Both the position numbers and the translations under genes were made by a program. The notes below the pieces were generated by a model. That model saw only the letters and a list, made by a program, of their open reading frames with translations, did no database searches and was not told where the DNA came from. 64,000 nt of DNA from Theropithecus gelada (Eukaryota; Chordata; Mammalia; Primates; Cercopithecidae): contig NC_037669.1 of NCBI RefSeq assembly GCF_003255815.1, forward strand, positions 117,139,195-117,203,194, in the 5' to 3' direction. Of this stretch, positions 1 through 13,225 are shown piece after piece. Position 1 is the first letter of the stretch. Each line of letters starts with the position of its first letter.

Positions 1-1848
1 ATGCTGACTACAAGAACTATTTTCTCATATTCTGCCTAAGCTTGAAAACATATTGGATACTCAGTTAATTTTTACCCAATAGGGGAAAGCAAGATTAGTT
101 TTCTTACACATCCAGTTGCGATAAGAGACCACGTGATTTGCCTGTGGTATCTTTAATAACACAGTGTCTGGCATGTGTTTAGTGTTCGATAAACAGCTTT
201 ATTTTAATGACTGAGACGGTAACAGGGCTCTCTCAATGGCTATGATTCTTTGATTCCAGTGTATTGCTATGATTAAAAAGAAAACGTGAATGACCTTTTT
301 AGTCGCTCTCCACTGCCCCAGCACACAGCACTCAGAGGAATACAAAGTCCTAAGAAAAACAGCATTGTTTTAGGAGGCCAAAACTCAAAGCCTAATGAAT
401 CATTAACTTTGTGTAAGCTTACTTAAACTTACTTCCCTTAGGACAGCAAATGAAATAAGAGGATTCCATTGCATCCTCAGGAGCCATTAGCAAATCCTTG
501 TGTCAGTATTTAAGAAAATCTCCATAATAGAATTGATAACACTCATAATTGGCTTAACGGTTTACAAAGCATGTTCACATACACCATGTCATACGACTTA
601 CAAGTGGAAGAACATGCAGTAGCATTAAATATTTGAAAAAATGCCTTTGAAAAGGCACATGACCAGTAGAATCTCATCATCAGACATAGTCTAGGTCTAT
701 AACTCAACTGAATACATACAATTCTGTGTATGAACTGCAGAATGTCCATTATATCAGGCATTTGAAACACTAGTATTATTACCTTAATATTACCTTCTGA
801 CCATTCTATTTAATTTTAGACCTTTCTTAGAGAACTAGTGTTTCCTGAAATTAACTGAGATTTTAAAACATGGTATTCTAGTACAGAGCAACAGTTTTTG
901 CCTGCAGTGGCTGTGTTCCTTAGAATGTCTTTTGTTTGCTTTTTAATTTGGGAGGCTCTTTCATTGATTGTCTGGAAATACTTGCCAGCTGTTCTGCATT
1001 CAAGGAACATTCCTGTAGAGTGAAGAATTATCCTACATCTGACACGACTTTCAAAGACTTGCTGGACATACATACATAAGTGAAATAAATATGTATAGTT
1101 AGTTATCTGAGCCCACAACATGGACAACTCCTTTTTATATATCAACATTTAAACATTTTATTTTTCTCACTTTTTAGTATAAGTATAAATTATCCCAAAA
1201 TACAACTGTTTTATAAATCCAGAGACATTTTTATTTTATTTTTCAGAATTATGTCAAGAGTAAGTTACCATTTAGGAAAATCAAGTGACTGACAGCAGGG
1301 CTGCTCCTACTATTTGAGCTCCCAACAAAGCACACCTGTATCTGTCTGCATTTTAGCTATTTCATCTTAGTGATTCTATGTATAGGCATAAGCATCTGAC
1401 TATTTCATCCACCTTCTAGTGAAGCCATACCCACGCATTTACATAATAAGGTCTATATCATTTTAAAATTACTTTTAAAAATCACATGTGTGGGTAGAGA
1501 ATATTATCCATTAGCTTCATTTTAGTAAAATGTGCATTGCAAAAGATTTTACACAAAGGAGTCATTAAGTCTATGTTATTGAGAACCACTGTTACAGGAG
1601 AATCCATCACGGCTCTACGAACATAGAGTTAAGTCTAGAATTTAAGGTAAACAACCTGATCGTGGATTCCAACTGGAGTTTCTTTACAACCACAGGAAAA
1701 CCCAACATGCATAGACTACTACTGTCCCAGTGCTACACACTTTCCAACTCACAGTAACCACTCCTCCGATACAAAAACGAGTATCACAGTAATACTCATT
1801 ACCATACCACACATAATTCAGATTTCATATGAGGTTCATGAATATCTA
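1..1848. other. Unrecognised AT-rich non-coding DNA
   Basis: I see no gene, exon-like frame or clear young repeat. Around 160-215 the phrase 'cagtgtctggcatgtg' followed by a 'gataaacag' motif resembles the 3' end of an ancient MIR or L2, but it is too short to call. The short open frames here lack any family resemblance. Confidence 0.5.
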
Positions 1849-2135
1849 TTTTTTTTTTTTTTGAGATGGAGTCTTGCTCTGTCACCCAGGCTGGAGTACA
1901 GCGGAGTCATCTCCACTCACTGCAACCTCTGACTCCCAGGGTCAAGCAATTCTCCTGCCTCAGCCTCCAAGTAATTACAGGTGCCCACCACCACACCCAG
2001 CTAATTTTTGTATTTTTAGTAGAGATGGGGTTTCACCACGTTGGCCAGGCTGGTCTTGAACTCCTCACCTCGTGATCTGCCTGACTCGGCCTCCCACAGT
2101 GGTAGGACTATAGGCGTGAGCCACTGCACCCGGCC
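1849..2135 (-). mobile_element. Alu SINE, antisense, full length (AluS-like)
   Basis: It begins with a T run (reverse of the A tail), then 'gagatggagtcttgctctg', and ends with the reverse of the Alu 5' end, 'ccactgcacccggcc'. Both arms are present. It carries many private changes (for example 'gactcccagggtcaagc'), which suggests an AluS-age copy. No clear target-site duplication was found. The open frames over 1866-2075 are normal antisense-Alu frames and not genes. Confidence 0.95.
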
Positions 2136-4794
2136 ACAAGTGTTTATTATATGCAGGATGTTAGAGTGGGTTATGGATCTTGTCTATACGACTGGGGGAA
2201 GCATGGATAAGCAATAGCATGCCTATGATTAGAAGTTGGGAAATATTTACATAGTGATGATAATAAAATTAACCACCCTTAAAAATCTTCAGAGGGCAAA
2301 CTTTGATTAGATCACCAGGAAATGTCATTTCCTTTACTTTTCATTAGAGTCAGTCCCAGAATTCAAAAACTTTTATACAGTAATTCTAGTTTAAAGAGAA
2401 TTATAATAAAACTAAAATTCCCTTTTGAAAATGAAAAAAAGAGAGGAAGTAAAATAATTTTTCGCTCATTAAACAGTTGGGGTAATGTTATTTTGTTTTT
2501 CGCTTGATTTTTTTTTTCTTTTAGTCAAGTACTTTGCGTTTGCTTTCTCATCTTAGTACAACATTAAGAGAACTATGAATTCAACAGCTGAAGAATAAGC
2601 TAAAATGTCTCCACTTTCACAGTTATCTCAGTATTGCTCCAGAGTTAATGCTATGAAAAATCAATTGTGTACTGTGACCAAAAGAACAAGTTCTTGCCTT
2701 GGGTTTTAACTCAATGTATTTCCTATAAAATGTTTTAAAATTTAAAAATAGTTGTTAGCCACCTCCCCAGTGAGCATGGTCATGATTGTTAGACTCTGCC
2801 ATGTCTTTTCTTCTCCCTCTTCCCTTTACCCTTCTTGTAGCTTGATAGAGTCCACGTACTCCCACATCATAAATTCAGGTTTTGATCTTCTCAATCAAGT
2901 GAAAGAAGTATTAATTTTATTTTAATTGTAAGAGGACCTCTGATGTTGAAGAATAGTAAATGATATCTCCATATTCGCATTCAACCCTCTCATTGTGCTT
3001 ACCTTTTTGACACAGCACATACAAAAAGCCCCGGTACCTGCTTCAGAGTTACACCGGATCACCCTATCTTGGTACTCTTGGGATCATTTACCAAACTTCC
3101 TGGATTTGAGTCCTTATGTGACATAGCTATCTTTCTGCTGTATCAACTTAGAGCTCACCGTCTTAAATCATTGACTTCCAGCCTATCTCTGATAATTGAA
3201 CTCCAATAACCTCTTTTCCTGGGATTTGATGACTGCCTGGCAGCCCTTGTTTTGTACAGGGGCTGAGGTATACAACAATGGTAACTATTAACTTAAGGCC
3301 TTGAAAATCACCCAGCAATATTGTTTAAGTAGGAATTGTGGGAGCATTTTTATAATAGTGTTTAGGACAGTTCGAATTATTAACGCACTTAAAACACGTT
3401 TAGCTGTTAATTTTCATAAGATATTAGTAACCTCAACCCTCATAGCTCATAAAACCTGGGAATATGTCTTAACCATACATAAAAAATGATTTGAATCTGT
3501 TCTTTTCTTGTCCACAGAGCTCCTAATGATTTTGTCTCATAATTACTAATGACCAATAAGTTTCGTTTTGTGTCTACTGTAATATTGGGAGCAACTTATT
3601 TAAATTGATTTTCAACTGGAGCAACTACCAGGCATCCTGTAATTATTGTTAAGGTAACACAAACCATGCATTATTAAATGAGTTTCCATTATTAAAGAGA
3701 AAGGCCATTAAATGGTCTAATAATGAGAGCTTAACATAATGGTAAGAATCATCTGGTGCCATACTGTGCATAGAAGATTAAAGTGGTGGCACACATTAAA
3801 ATCTATCAGTATGAAATAATATATTATCTACATGCAAAAGAACACTATTAAAAACAATAATTTCTGAATTATCAGATGTAGAGCAAGGATTATTTACCTT
3901 TAAAGGCCGTTGGAATAACATTCTACTGTTATGTATAAAGTTTTAAAATAGCTTAGTTATAATTTTAACTGCTAAGGTCAGGAAAATATTAAATTGGGAT
4001 GAATATACAGTTAATTTAACTGAAGTACAACTTTCAAGCTTCAGATATTTTCATCATGAAACACTTACTTCATGTAAATTCTCAATACGTAATTTGAACC
4101 CACAAACAAAAAAAGTGAACAATAACCTGATTCAGTGACTGACATTTCCAATATGATGTAAACTGGACATCACATGAGCTCAGAGATTTAGTGGGACCAC
4201 TTCAACACATTTTAAAAACTGGGTTCTCTGAACATCACAAGCAGGTTTTCCTTTGGTTTGGTTTTTCAAAGCCCAGATACATGGAAAGCTAATGGCCTAT
4301 AAGTAAATTAGAGCAATGGACATCTTTTACATCTATTACCTAGGTACACTTCAGTCTTATAGTGTCATAAAGATATGCACACTACTTAAGTTCTGACTTT
4401 TAAACTCACATTTATCCTTGCCAAATGTGCTTCATCTATTTATGGAGCTCAAAGTAAAAAGGCACTGTAGAGGCACATCAGTCTGTTTAAAACACATGCT
4501 GCTGGAAAGGTATATAGAAGTGAAGTCTTTAAAAATCAAGTCATATCTTTAATGATACTAGAATTTTTTAAAAAGGGTTCTATTTAAAAAGACTTACTGT
4601 TTCTTCAAAAGCAAACGATGTTTTTTGAAAAGTTAATAATCACTTCAAATTATTTTCTGTTTTGGCATGTTTGAATTTCAGTACATTAAATAAAATAAGG
4701 TACACTTGTTATATACAATTAAGTAATAACAATATACTTTTGTTTATTATGTAAATCATAATCTTAAAATGATATATGATTTGCTTACTGTGAT
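2136..4794. other. Repeat-poor non-coding stretch
   Basis: I recognise no repeat or gene in these 2.6 kb. The part at about 3480-3760 is rich in ATTA/TAAT words (for example 'taattattg', 'cattattaa', 'aataatgag'). Such composition is common in conserved homeodomain-bound elements, but it also arises by chance in AT-rich DNA. Confidence 0.45.
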
Positions 4795-4990
4795 TAAAGA
4801 AAAACATTGGCTTTGGAATCAGCTGGATCTGCACTAAAATCAAGTCCAACAGTCATTTCCCAGCATGTGACCTGGCCTTACCCTCTGTTTTTTCATCAGT
4901 GAAAAGGTGATAAAATGCATCTCTTCGGGTTGAAATGATGTTTACATTTGAAAACATATGCAAAGCACGAAGCATTATACCTGACACACC
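4795..4990 (+). repeat. MIR SINE, sense
   Basis: It follows the MIR core order: 'ggctttggaatcagctgg', then 'gtgacctggccttaccctc', then 'tttcatcagtgaaaaggtga', then 'cagacac'-like end words near 4980. It is heavily diverged, as expected for this ancient tRNA-derived family. Confidence 0.7.
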
Positions 4991-4994
4991 CTTC

Positions 4995-5165
4995 CGCACC
5001 TCACAGTTTATCATCTGTTTCATTTACATTATCTTATTTGATCATATCAACTAAGTGAAAGGAATTACTTGTGTTTTAATTATGTGGATGAGTTCTGAAG
5101 TAAAGTAAGCATAAATAATTTTCTCACAGTAAATGCTTAACTTGAAATTAAGTAATTAAGTGTTT
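4995..5165 (-). repeat. Possible MIR fragment, antisense
   Basis: The words 'cattatcttatttgatcat' and 'aactaagtgaaaggaatta' loosely follow reversed MIR ('tatctcatttaatcctcac ... ctatgaggtaggtacta'). It is strongly diverged and could be chance. Confidence 0.35.
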
Positions 5166-6143
5166 TTGATTACCATGGGAATACGGAGTGAGAGAAAGAG
5201 GGTAAGAAAATCATATTTTGAGTTACTACCTCAAATCTAGTATTTTCTCTAATTTACACATGGCAGCAATAGTTGTGGTTCTGTCACTTGGAGATCCCCC
5301 AATATGTAGTCAATTCCATACCCTCAGTAGTGACAGGCTGAGGAGAGCTTAGTGGGATCTGGGGAAATTTCAACTCTATTTCCCAGAAAGATAATAACAG
5401 CACTCACTAAAAGCAGTGTTTTCAAACACAGTGCATGAAGCAGTATTCATGCCATGGGGGGAAGAGGATGGGGAAGGAAGGAGGATTTGAAATATGTAGG
5501 AATGATAGTTTCTTCCACTGAGAACACAAGGGGATAAAAATGAAAGAAAAGCAAATCAAATTAGCTCTCTATTTTATAAGGAGCAAAAAATAGATTCTTA
5601 TACATCATTTATAAATACATGCCAGCTGCATTTTAATACTAAATGGGAGAAAGAAACATTTAAATTTATTTTTTAAAACTAACCACAAAAATGCACACTG
5701 TATACAGAATGTCCTATGATGAAAAGCACGGTTTTAATATCTGTCAACAGTTGCAAAACCAGCAACTTATATGACAACTTAATAAAAATCTCTAAATATT
5801 CTCTCATGCTGGAGTAAACTCCTTACATTACAATAGCTTTTGTGGCTTTCTTCAACTAAAGAGATACCTGAATTTGACGTGAACTTCAGGTTTCAACATC
5901 CATGATTTGCTAGTATATAATTCATTGACACCTCAGGCAGCAATTTAAAAGACTTGACCCATTTATGCCTGGTGTTCCATTATTGGAACGTGAAGCATGT
6001 GGGAGTTATTTATATCCTACTGCTTAAGGTCATCACCAAGGTCTGATTGAAAAAATTCACAAAATTGCAACCTCAGACATAATGGATTAACCCATTTATT
6101 TAAGTTCTTAGGTATGGAAAATCATGGCTTATGTATTAATACC
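5166..6143. other. Unrecognised non-coding DNA
   Basis: I recognise no gene or repeat. Base composition is ordinary AT-rich. Confidence 0.45.
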
Positions 6144-6442
6144 TTTTTTTTTTTTTTTGAGACAGTGTCTCACTCTGTCACCCAGGCTGGAGTGCAGTGG
6201 TGCAATCTCAGCTCACTGCAACCTCCTCCACCTCCTGGGTTCAAGCGATTCTCCTGCCTCAGCCCCCTGAGTAGCTAGGACTACAGACGCGTGCCACCAT
6301 GCCCGACTAATTTTTTGTATTTTTAGTACAGACGGGGTTCCACTGTGTTAGCCAGGATGGTCTCGATCTCCTGACCTCGTGATTCACCCTCCTCAGACTT
6401 CCAAAGTGCTGGGATTACAGTAGTGAGTCACCATGTCTGGCC
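6144..6442 (-). mobile_element. Alu SINE, antisense, full length (AluS/Y-like)
   Basis: A T run is followed by 'gagacagtgtctcactctg', and the copy ends at 'ccatgtctggcc'. The middle reads 'gttagccaggatggtctcg' and 'ctcctgacctcgtgatt', the AluY/Sg/Sc type of right-centre sequence. It has enough private substitutions to be older than the AluYR copies elsewhere in the window. No clear target-site duplication was found. Confidence 0.95.
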
Positions 6443-6529
6443 ACTTATTGTCTTTATAGGTGGGCAAAGACAAGTTCATAAAGGCAATATTTGTATGAAA
6501 AATTTGAAAATAATAATAACAATAGTTAT

Positions 6530-6755
6530 TATTTACTGAATTTAGCCACTAAATGAAATGTTGTGTATAAACTCTTTCATCTAATTCTTTCAAAACTTGG
6601 AATGATGTGGGTACTGCTATTATTCTCACCTTTTTTAAAAAATGAGAAAAAAGACAAGGGAGTAAAGACAAATTGCCCACAGAAAAACACTAGTAAATGG
6701 CATAGTCATGATCGAATCAGGTCTAACAGATTTCACAGCCCATTTTGCTACTAAA
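6530..6755 (-). repeat. MIR SINE, antisense
   Basis: Reversed MIR order is visible: 'ctctttcatctaattcttt', 'gtgggtactgctattattc', 'aaaatgagaaaaaagacaag', then 'caaattgcccacag'. The open frame over 6563-6754 lies inside it and is not a gene. Confidence 0.65.
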
Positions 6756-6903
6756 TAAAGCTTACACTGTCAATTCTTAGTAAGTTAGTTTCACAAATCT
6801 CAGAATCCTTTAAAAATATTATGTTCAAGTGTTTTATAAATAAGGAGGTTGACTAGGATAGTTAAATGAATTCCCCAAACCATCAAAAGAAGTACAATAA
6901 GAA

Positions 6904-7110
6904 GTAATTACTGAGCATTTATTAGCACTGTATTGATGGCATCACATGCCTGAACATTCAATTTGATGATGTTCCTGTGAGGTGAGTTACTGTTTGTTCA
7001 CTATTCTTGTGGTCAGTGAAGGAACACGGTGCAGAGAGCTTAAATAACCTGCCCAATTTTACACCTAGTAAGTAGTTACTAGCAGTCTGAGTCTGGAGCC
7101 TAAGTGCTTA
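6904..7110 (-). repeat. MIR SINE, antisense
   Basis: Clear reversed MIR: 'ctgagcatttattagcactg', then 'ttcctgtgaggtgagttac', then 'gcagagagcttaaataacct' and 'gcccaattttacacctagta', then 'agtctgagtctggagcc'. Confidence 0.8.
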
Positions 7111-9779
7111 ATCAGGGCCAAAAATATGTCTTACTCTGAGAGTTCTCCACAAAAGCAGTAGCACGAAGACGTGCAGATTTCTCCCTAAGGGGTAGGCAGT
7201 ACAGAGTTGTAAACCTCAAGCACATCAGCCAGGGAGGTTTGGAGAGGCCAAGGACGGATTCATCATGTGGGCTCCAGAGGACTGACTGTCACAAAAATAC
7301 CTACTTACAATTACTGATAACAGCTTGAGCCACAGAAATATGTTATTTAGAGTGACAGTAAGGAAGCATCAGTGCAAATTCATCCTTGCCTTTAGAAGAG
7401 TGAGAACAGCTAACAGTCAATTATTATCCATCAAAACATCAATCTTCTATTCCTCTTTCACATCCAAACACTGACCATAAAGTCATTTTGTTACCTTAGC
7501 TTGGAAAAAAACATTTCATGTTTCTATTTCTTCACCATATTAAAAAAAATAGTACTCTGAATATAAAACGACTTCTGCTTATCTTATCTCACTGGTCAGA
7601 AAATGCTGCATTTCTTTTGAAGGCAGTAAACTCAATCTATAAAAGGTTAACAGTCAGTCCAATCATCATGCATTTGATAGCTTAAAAAATTTCAAATAAA
7701 ATTACATAGCTAAAATTCACTGTTAAACATGTTGAAAAACATAGTTTTAACATGAAGCAAATGGGAAATCTTTAAAATTAATTATTATAGGGTTTTTTTT
7801 TAATGTAGCCTGAAGCAGAAAGAAAATCTGACCCAGTTTCCCATGTCTCAAAATTCCAATTGCAAGGCATCAGATTACTTCAGTTGGAGCCAGAAAGGGT
7901 AAATTTTCATTAGTTCTTTGTCCAGAACATTCTGTTCTGCACCAAGAACTGAAACAAATAGATATTGTATATACCTCCCAAAGTTACTTCAGTTTCCATC
8001 CATGGTCCCTAGTGACAGAGGTCCAACTTAATTGTCAAACAATGTCCTCTCCTTTAACTACATGTCATTAACATATTTCAAAATGTATGCAGAAATATCA
8101 TCATTGTCATAAAATGGTATTAATGAGCAAACACAAGAATCGTAACCTTGTTCCATCTTGCTACTTGACACCTAGAGAATTAAAATTTAAACTGAATTTA
8201 GTTTTTTCAGAATTTTAAAAATTATCACCTTGATAACAAAGAGAATATTGTTTTGGAAACTGATGACTGGCTACACTTCAAATTAATTCAAAATTGCATT
8301 TTTATCTTCCAATCTTTGCTTTTACCTTAGAATTTTCTAGAACTTAGCAGTGGTGATTTATAGGTATATAGATAATTTAAAAGTACATTTCTGATCAGTC
8401 CAAAATATGGCACCTCCATCTTCAAATTATTACTGTTACCTTTGCACAAATTACATTATCAAGAAAAATAAGTGAAATACTTAATAAGGCTGCAGTATAT
8501 TAACATAAATTAGCACAAAGCTCAGCATCTCATACCGAATTCTTCACGAGTTCCACCTAAAATATCTCCCATTATCCATACCACGACCCCTGCTAAGAAA
8601 CAAAACAAAATAAACTTTCAAAACCTCATTTTATTTTTTACAAAATAAAATATTTCTACCCTCATTTTCTTTTTCCTTTAGCCTCAACATATTCACTTTT
8701 CCAGAATATTTTTCTCCACTCATTTATTTCTTTTTCTCCAGCCAAAATCATATGCACTTTTCAAGTACCGGTCCAATATTTTCTCTTCTGTAGAAGATGT
8801 CCTGATTTATTTTCACAGTCATAATTAATTGTTTCCTTGGCATAAACTTTTCAAAGAACTTTTATCATAAAACATGCCATATTCTGTAGGACACAGAGGA
8901 GGTTTCCATGTCTCATTCATTAATGGCCATTGTCTAGTTATAAGCACATACAGTAGGTTTATCATGGTTAACAATTACTAAAATCAGATTCAGGGATTAC
9001 TAAGATCAGACTCCAGGTATGTTCCTGGCATCTTACTTCAAAGTTCAAAATAGAATTAACTCACTCTTGAAAAAGTCTTTCCTTTCTGAGACCAACATTA
9101 TTTTACTGTAACACCCTCTACTCCATCCTTTCATCATTTCTTCAACTGACCCCCAGGTCATTTTACATTTGTAGAGAAAATTAGCTCTTGGCTTATAGTC
9201 TACCTCTCCAACCTAACTCATGAAATGGTATTCAGCAACTGCAACACAGTCGCTGGATTGGATAACCTATCCAATTTTCTAGCTTCTCAGTCTTTTTTAT
9301 CCCCTCCCCTGCAGAACATTTATCCCCAAATCACTTCAGCAACCCACTCATATAACCCGAATCTATAGAATACTGCATGATTCAGAATTAGTGCTGCCTG
9401 TAAAATCTTTACACTATTTCAGCTCCTTCATTCCTTTATCTTTTCTGAAATCCTGGAACCTCTAATTTCTTGAGCTGCACATTTTCTGTCCATCTATCAG
9501 TTTATTCATCTTTTTTCCTTTTTTTACTAGCCCTGGTGAATCATTTACATTTTTCTTTTACCAAAAATCTCAATCAACTAATCTATTTGCTGTTTATCAA
9601 CTCTAAATCATTTCCAAAATCTCCCTGTACATTTTTACTTTTTTTTTTTTTCCACATCGGGGTTGCAAAATACAGATGAATGAAAAATCTTTACACCGAC
9701 AGACTGGTTCAATACTAATTTGTGATTTCCAGAGTGTCCTCAAACTCAGTAACATATCTAAACCAAACTCATCTAATTC
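7111..9779. other. Unrecognised non-coding DNA
   Basis: I see no gene. Some pyrimidine-rich runs occur (8640-8760, 9640-9656). Parts of 9060-9780 have the feel of ancient repeat sequence, but I cannot assign a family. Confidence 0.4.
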
Positions 9780-10640
9780 CCAACTAAACTCTGCTCCATT
9801 TACCATACTTTTTCTCTTGCTTAATGGAACCACCCAATTATTATAGACTCTTCAATTCCAAAAGGTTGTAAAGCAAAGAATTCTCCTAAATGTCTATAAA
9901 ATCGGTCCACCTTTTCAATTTCTATATCACTTACTTAGTGGAAGCTCTCAATGTTTCTAACCTAGATTGGATCTGTGGCCTCTTAACTAGCATTCTGTTT
10001 TCAGTTTTTAAAATCTATTTTCCATGTTGTTGGCAGGGTAATCATTTTGAAATTCATATCTGACCACATCACTCTCCCAATTTAAAAATATAGCCTATGA
10101 ATAGTTTTCTTTACCAAGACAAATGAAGTCTAACCCCTAGTGTACAAGGTCCTTTAAAATCAGACCTCAGAGGATCTCTTGTCTTCAGCTGCTTCTTCAA
10201 CTTCTTTACTCTATAGTCTCTATAGCCATAACGAACCATTTGCAGCACCCTTGCAACCTCTATGATGTGGATCTTTCTGTTTAGAATGAGCCCCATCTTC
10301 TTTCCAACTGTTAATTCCTACAATTCCTTCAATACATATTCAAACATCACATCCTTTGTGAAGCCTGCCCTAGTTTTCCTATAGCTTTATGATAACAAGG
10401 CAAAATTAAACTCTCCTTTTTTTTGTATATCCAATGGCCTTTTCTCTTCCCTCTACTGCGGCATGTCCTTACTCTGTGTAGTAATTATTTCTAACATAGC
10501 CCTCTTAACAGTCTGTATGTTTCTTAAAAGCAGGAACCATGCCATATTCATCTTAGTCTTCCTAGTACATAGAACAAATCCTGATAAACAGCAAGCATTG
10601 AATATATATTTGTCAAATGACTATATTAGAGACTGTGAGA
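9780..10640 (+). repeat. L2 LINE 3' region, sense
   Basis: Typical L2 phrases in order: 'atatctgaccacatcactct', 'caaatgaagtctaaccccta', 'cctttgtgaagcctgcccta', 'cagtctgtatgtttcttaaa', 'gcaggaaccatgcc', and a diverged 'gaatatatatttgtcaaatg' end. The open frames inside it (10111-10296 minus, 10463-10663 plus) are decayed-repeat frames. The left boundary is uncertain. Confidence 0.75.
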
Positions 10641-11879
10641 ATAAACTGCCCTTGTCACATTAAAGGCCTGTAGACACTCAGGTTGACTAGATATATTGTA
10701 TTTCAATTCAGAGGCATTTCAAAAGTGGATACCATAAATGCTTCCATAAACAGCAGGATAAGGGACAAACTGAGGAAATTGCACACACACAGTGCCACAC
10801 ACAGAACTGCACAGGACTGAAGAAAATTGCACCAGAAATTATAGATAACTGAAAATTAAATTGTATGACACTATGTCATTTGTTTTGGTCTGAAAATAGC
10901 TACTTGGTGTCAAAGAATGAATAGGGCTCTGCTGTTAGCCCCTAAGTTTAATCCGATCTTTAGTATTGCTGTAGGACTTTCAATCAACAATTTAATGTTT
11001 CCAAGATTTGATTGCTGTACCTACCTAATGTAGACATTAATACAGAATTCAGGAAGGACTGTTATGGAAATTATGTGAGTCCTAAACTACGGTGACTAGT
11101 TGGTTATAGACAGTTTATTTATGGTAGTTCATTTTGTCCCATGGAGCTAAAGATGTATGTATCTATATCTACCTGCATTTAAATGTTTTTTAAATATATG
11201 TTTAGAATGCATAAGCCTCACAGATGATAGGTTATAAATTTATCAAATCTATATAGTAGTATAGTAGTCTTTGCACAACAATATTTCTGCTCATCTGTGA
11301 AGAAACTGCCTTGGTTTAAAGAGATTATTGTTAAGGAAATTAAAATCTATTTCTCCCCTCAATAATTTATAGGCAGCCTGAAGGTTTTCAATGACAAATT
11401 TATTAAAAATTAAAGTAAATAAAAACCAAGCAATGGAAGCAGACAAAGGAATGATTGATTGATGGAGTTACATGCAAGAAAGGCTAACATAGTGTATGTT
11501 TTTCTGTACTAGCCTGGATGTCTGAAAGGTATTCTAGCATATAGTTCCAAGCAGGTGCAAGATGGCACTACCTTTGGGTCTGGTGGGAGACAATATTCAT
11601 ATAATTGGGTTCTGATTTGTATTCCTGGGTGTAAATCTTGTTCTTCAGTTCATCCTTCTAGCCAGATAATAGCCAGCCTTCACTCTACAGCTGCCAAGGT
11701 ATCTGTACAGCCTCTCTTGGTCCTTGTTGAAGCACTTTTCTGATGGCTACACAAATAGTCTTTCCCTAAGTCTCAGGTCCTTCATTTCTGACTCTATTCT
11801 CCTTCTCTGGAAATTTAATATGCTCTGGAAATTTATACACGCTCTATCACCAAACCTATTTTCCCACAATTCACTTTTA
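10641..11879. other. Unrecognised non-coding DNA
   Basis: I recognise no gene or repeat. Near 11810-11835 the phrase 'ctctggaaattta' occurs twice in close tandem. Confidence 0.4.
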
Positions 11880-12060
11880 AATTAAGTCAACAAATATTAA
11901 TTAATCATCTACATTTGCAGGGTGCTATGCTAGACATCAGGGCTGGGAGTAAAAGGATGGTAGTCAAAGTAAGAAGAGAGACACAAACAAAATAAGAAGA
12001 ATTGTTCTACAGTCCAAGGACTCAATGTCTTATCAGAAGAGACATATGAAAACAAATAAT
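11880..12060 (-). repeat. L2 LINE 3' end, antisense
   Basis: 'gtcaacaaatattaattaat' followed by 'gggtgctatgctagacatca' and 'gggctgggagtaaaagg' is the reverse of the L2 3' terminus (the '...ccagtgcctagcacagtg... aataaatatttgttga' end). Confidence 0.65.
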
Positions 12061-12639
12061 TATAAGGAAATATGAAATTTTGCTTTGTTTGAGGTATGCT
12101 GAGATGTACAGTGGAAGTTTAGGCATTCTTCAGACTAAAGATAGATATTTACTTAATATTTCCGGTGTGCAGCAACTACATGGTCAAAATAAAAATTTGA
12201 ATAAAATATATTTAAAATAAATTTAAATGTGAAAAAAATCTATTTTCCATTTTATGAATTTATATAAAAAGTACATCAAAGGTATATATATAAAATTATT
12301 TTATCCATTTACCATATTACCTTCATAGAGAAAAAAACCAAAAACTTTATATTATCTGAAACACATAGCATGCATATTCTTTATATTAGCAATTACTGGA
12401 TACTAAATAGCCACTGTCAGGGAACCAAAAGGGTAGACTGGCTAAAATTCTTCATATAGTACTTGAACTGCTTTGGAATATAGCAGAGCTCTGGTCCCAC
12501 TACTAGGGCTTTGTTTGTTCCAATTTCCATCTGGCCCTGTTGACCTCCAGTCCTGTTGATCTGTCTGCTAGACTGCTAAGATTCTACAGTCTGTCAAAGG
12601 CATCACTACCTCAGCTCTCTGGCTGTTTGGAAAACAAGG

Positions 12640-12925
12640 AAGAGCAGCATGCCTCAAAGCTCAACGAAGGATTTTCTTTCTAGTTTCCTTTTGCTATATC
12701 TTATTATTATTACTACTACTACTATTATTATTAACTCTTTTATTTTGACATTATTTGTATATTCACATGCAGTTTTAGGAAATATTACAGAGACATCCTT
12801 TGCACTCTTTATCCATTTCTTAAATGGTAACATATTGCAAAGCTATAGTAAAATATCATAACCAGCAAATTAACATTGATATAATCCACTAATCCTATTG
12901 AGATTTTCCCAGTTTTACTTATACT

Positions 12926-12965
<40 letters not shown>

Positions 12966-13225
12966 TGTGTGAGAGAGAGAGACAAAGAGAGAGAGAAAGA
13001 GAGAGAGAGTAGTTCTATATACTTTTATCACATGTTCAGGCTCATGTGTCCACCACAAGAGTCAAGATACAAAACAGTTCCATCACTATTGGAAGGATAA
13101 AACAAGATCCCTTGTTTTGCATTTCTATAACTACATCCACCTCCTTTCTTCTCAACCCACACCCACTACCCCACACCTCTAGCAACCACAAAATGACCTT
13201 ACATGGTTTCCTGGCATCGATAAAC
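12640..13225 (-). mobile_element. L1M-class 3' UTR, antisense
   Basis: The words 'atggtaacatattgc'-like, 'aaattaacattgatataatc', 'gattttcccagttttactt', 'tgtgtccaccacaagagtca' and 'acagttccatcactattgg' match the 3' untranslated block common in ancient L1M copies, read on the minus strand. A TG/GA microsatellite interrupts it, in the same place where such copies often carry a GT tract. Confidence 0.65.
12929..13010. repeat. (TG)n then (GA)n compound microsatellite
   Basis: A GT run broken once by 'tat' passes directly into a GA run with a few interruptions ('gacaaagag', 'gaaagag'). It lies in the L1M 3' UTR and is likely length-polymorphic. Confidence 0.97.

Noticed and set aside
543..1148. 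Minus-strand frames of 75 and 110 codons
   Set aside because: No protein family features, no exon-like splice context and no repeat-independent support. Frames of this size are expected by chance in 64 kb.
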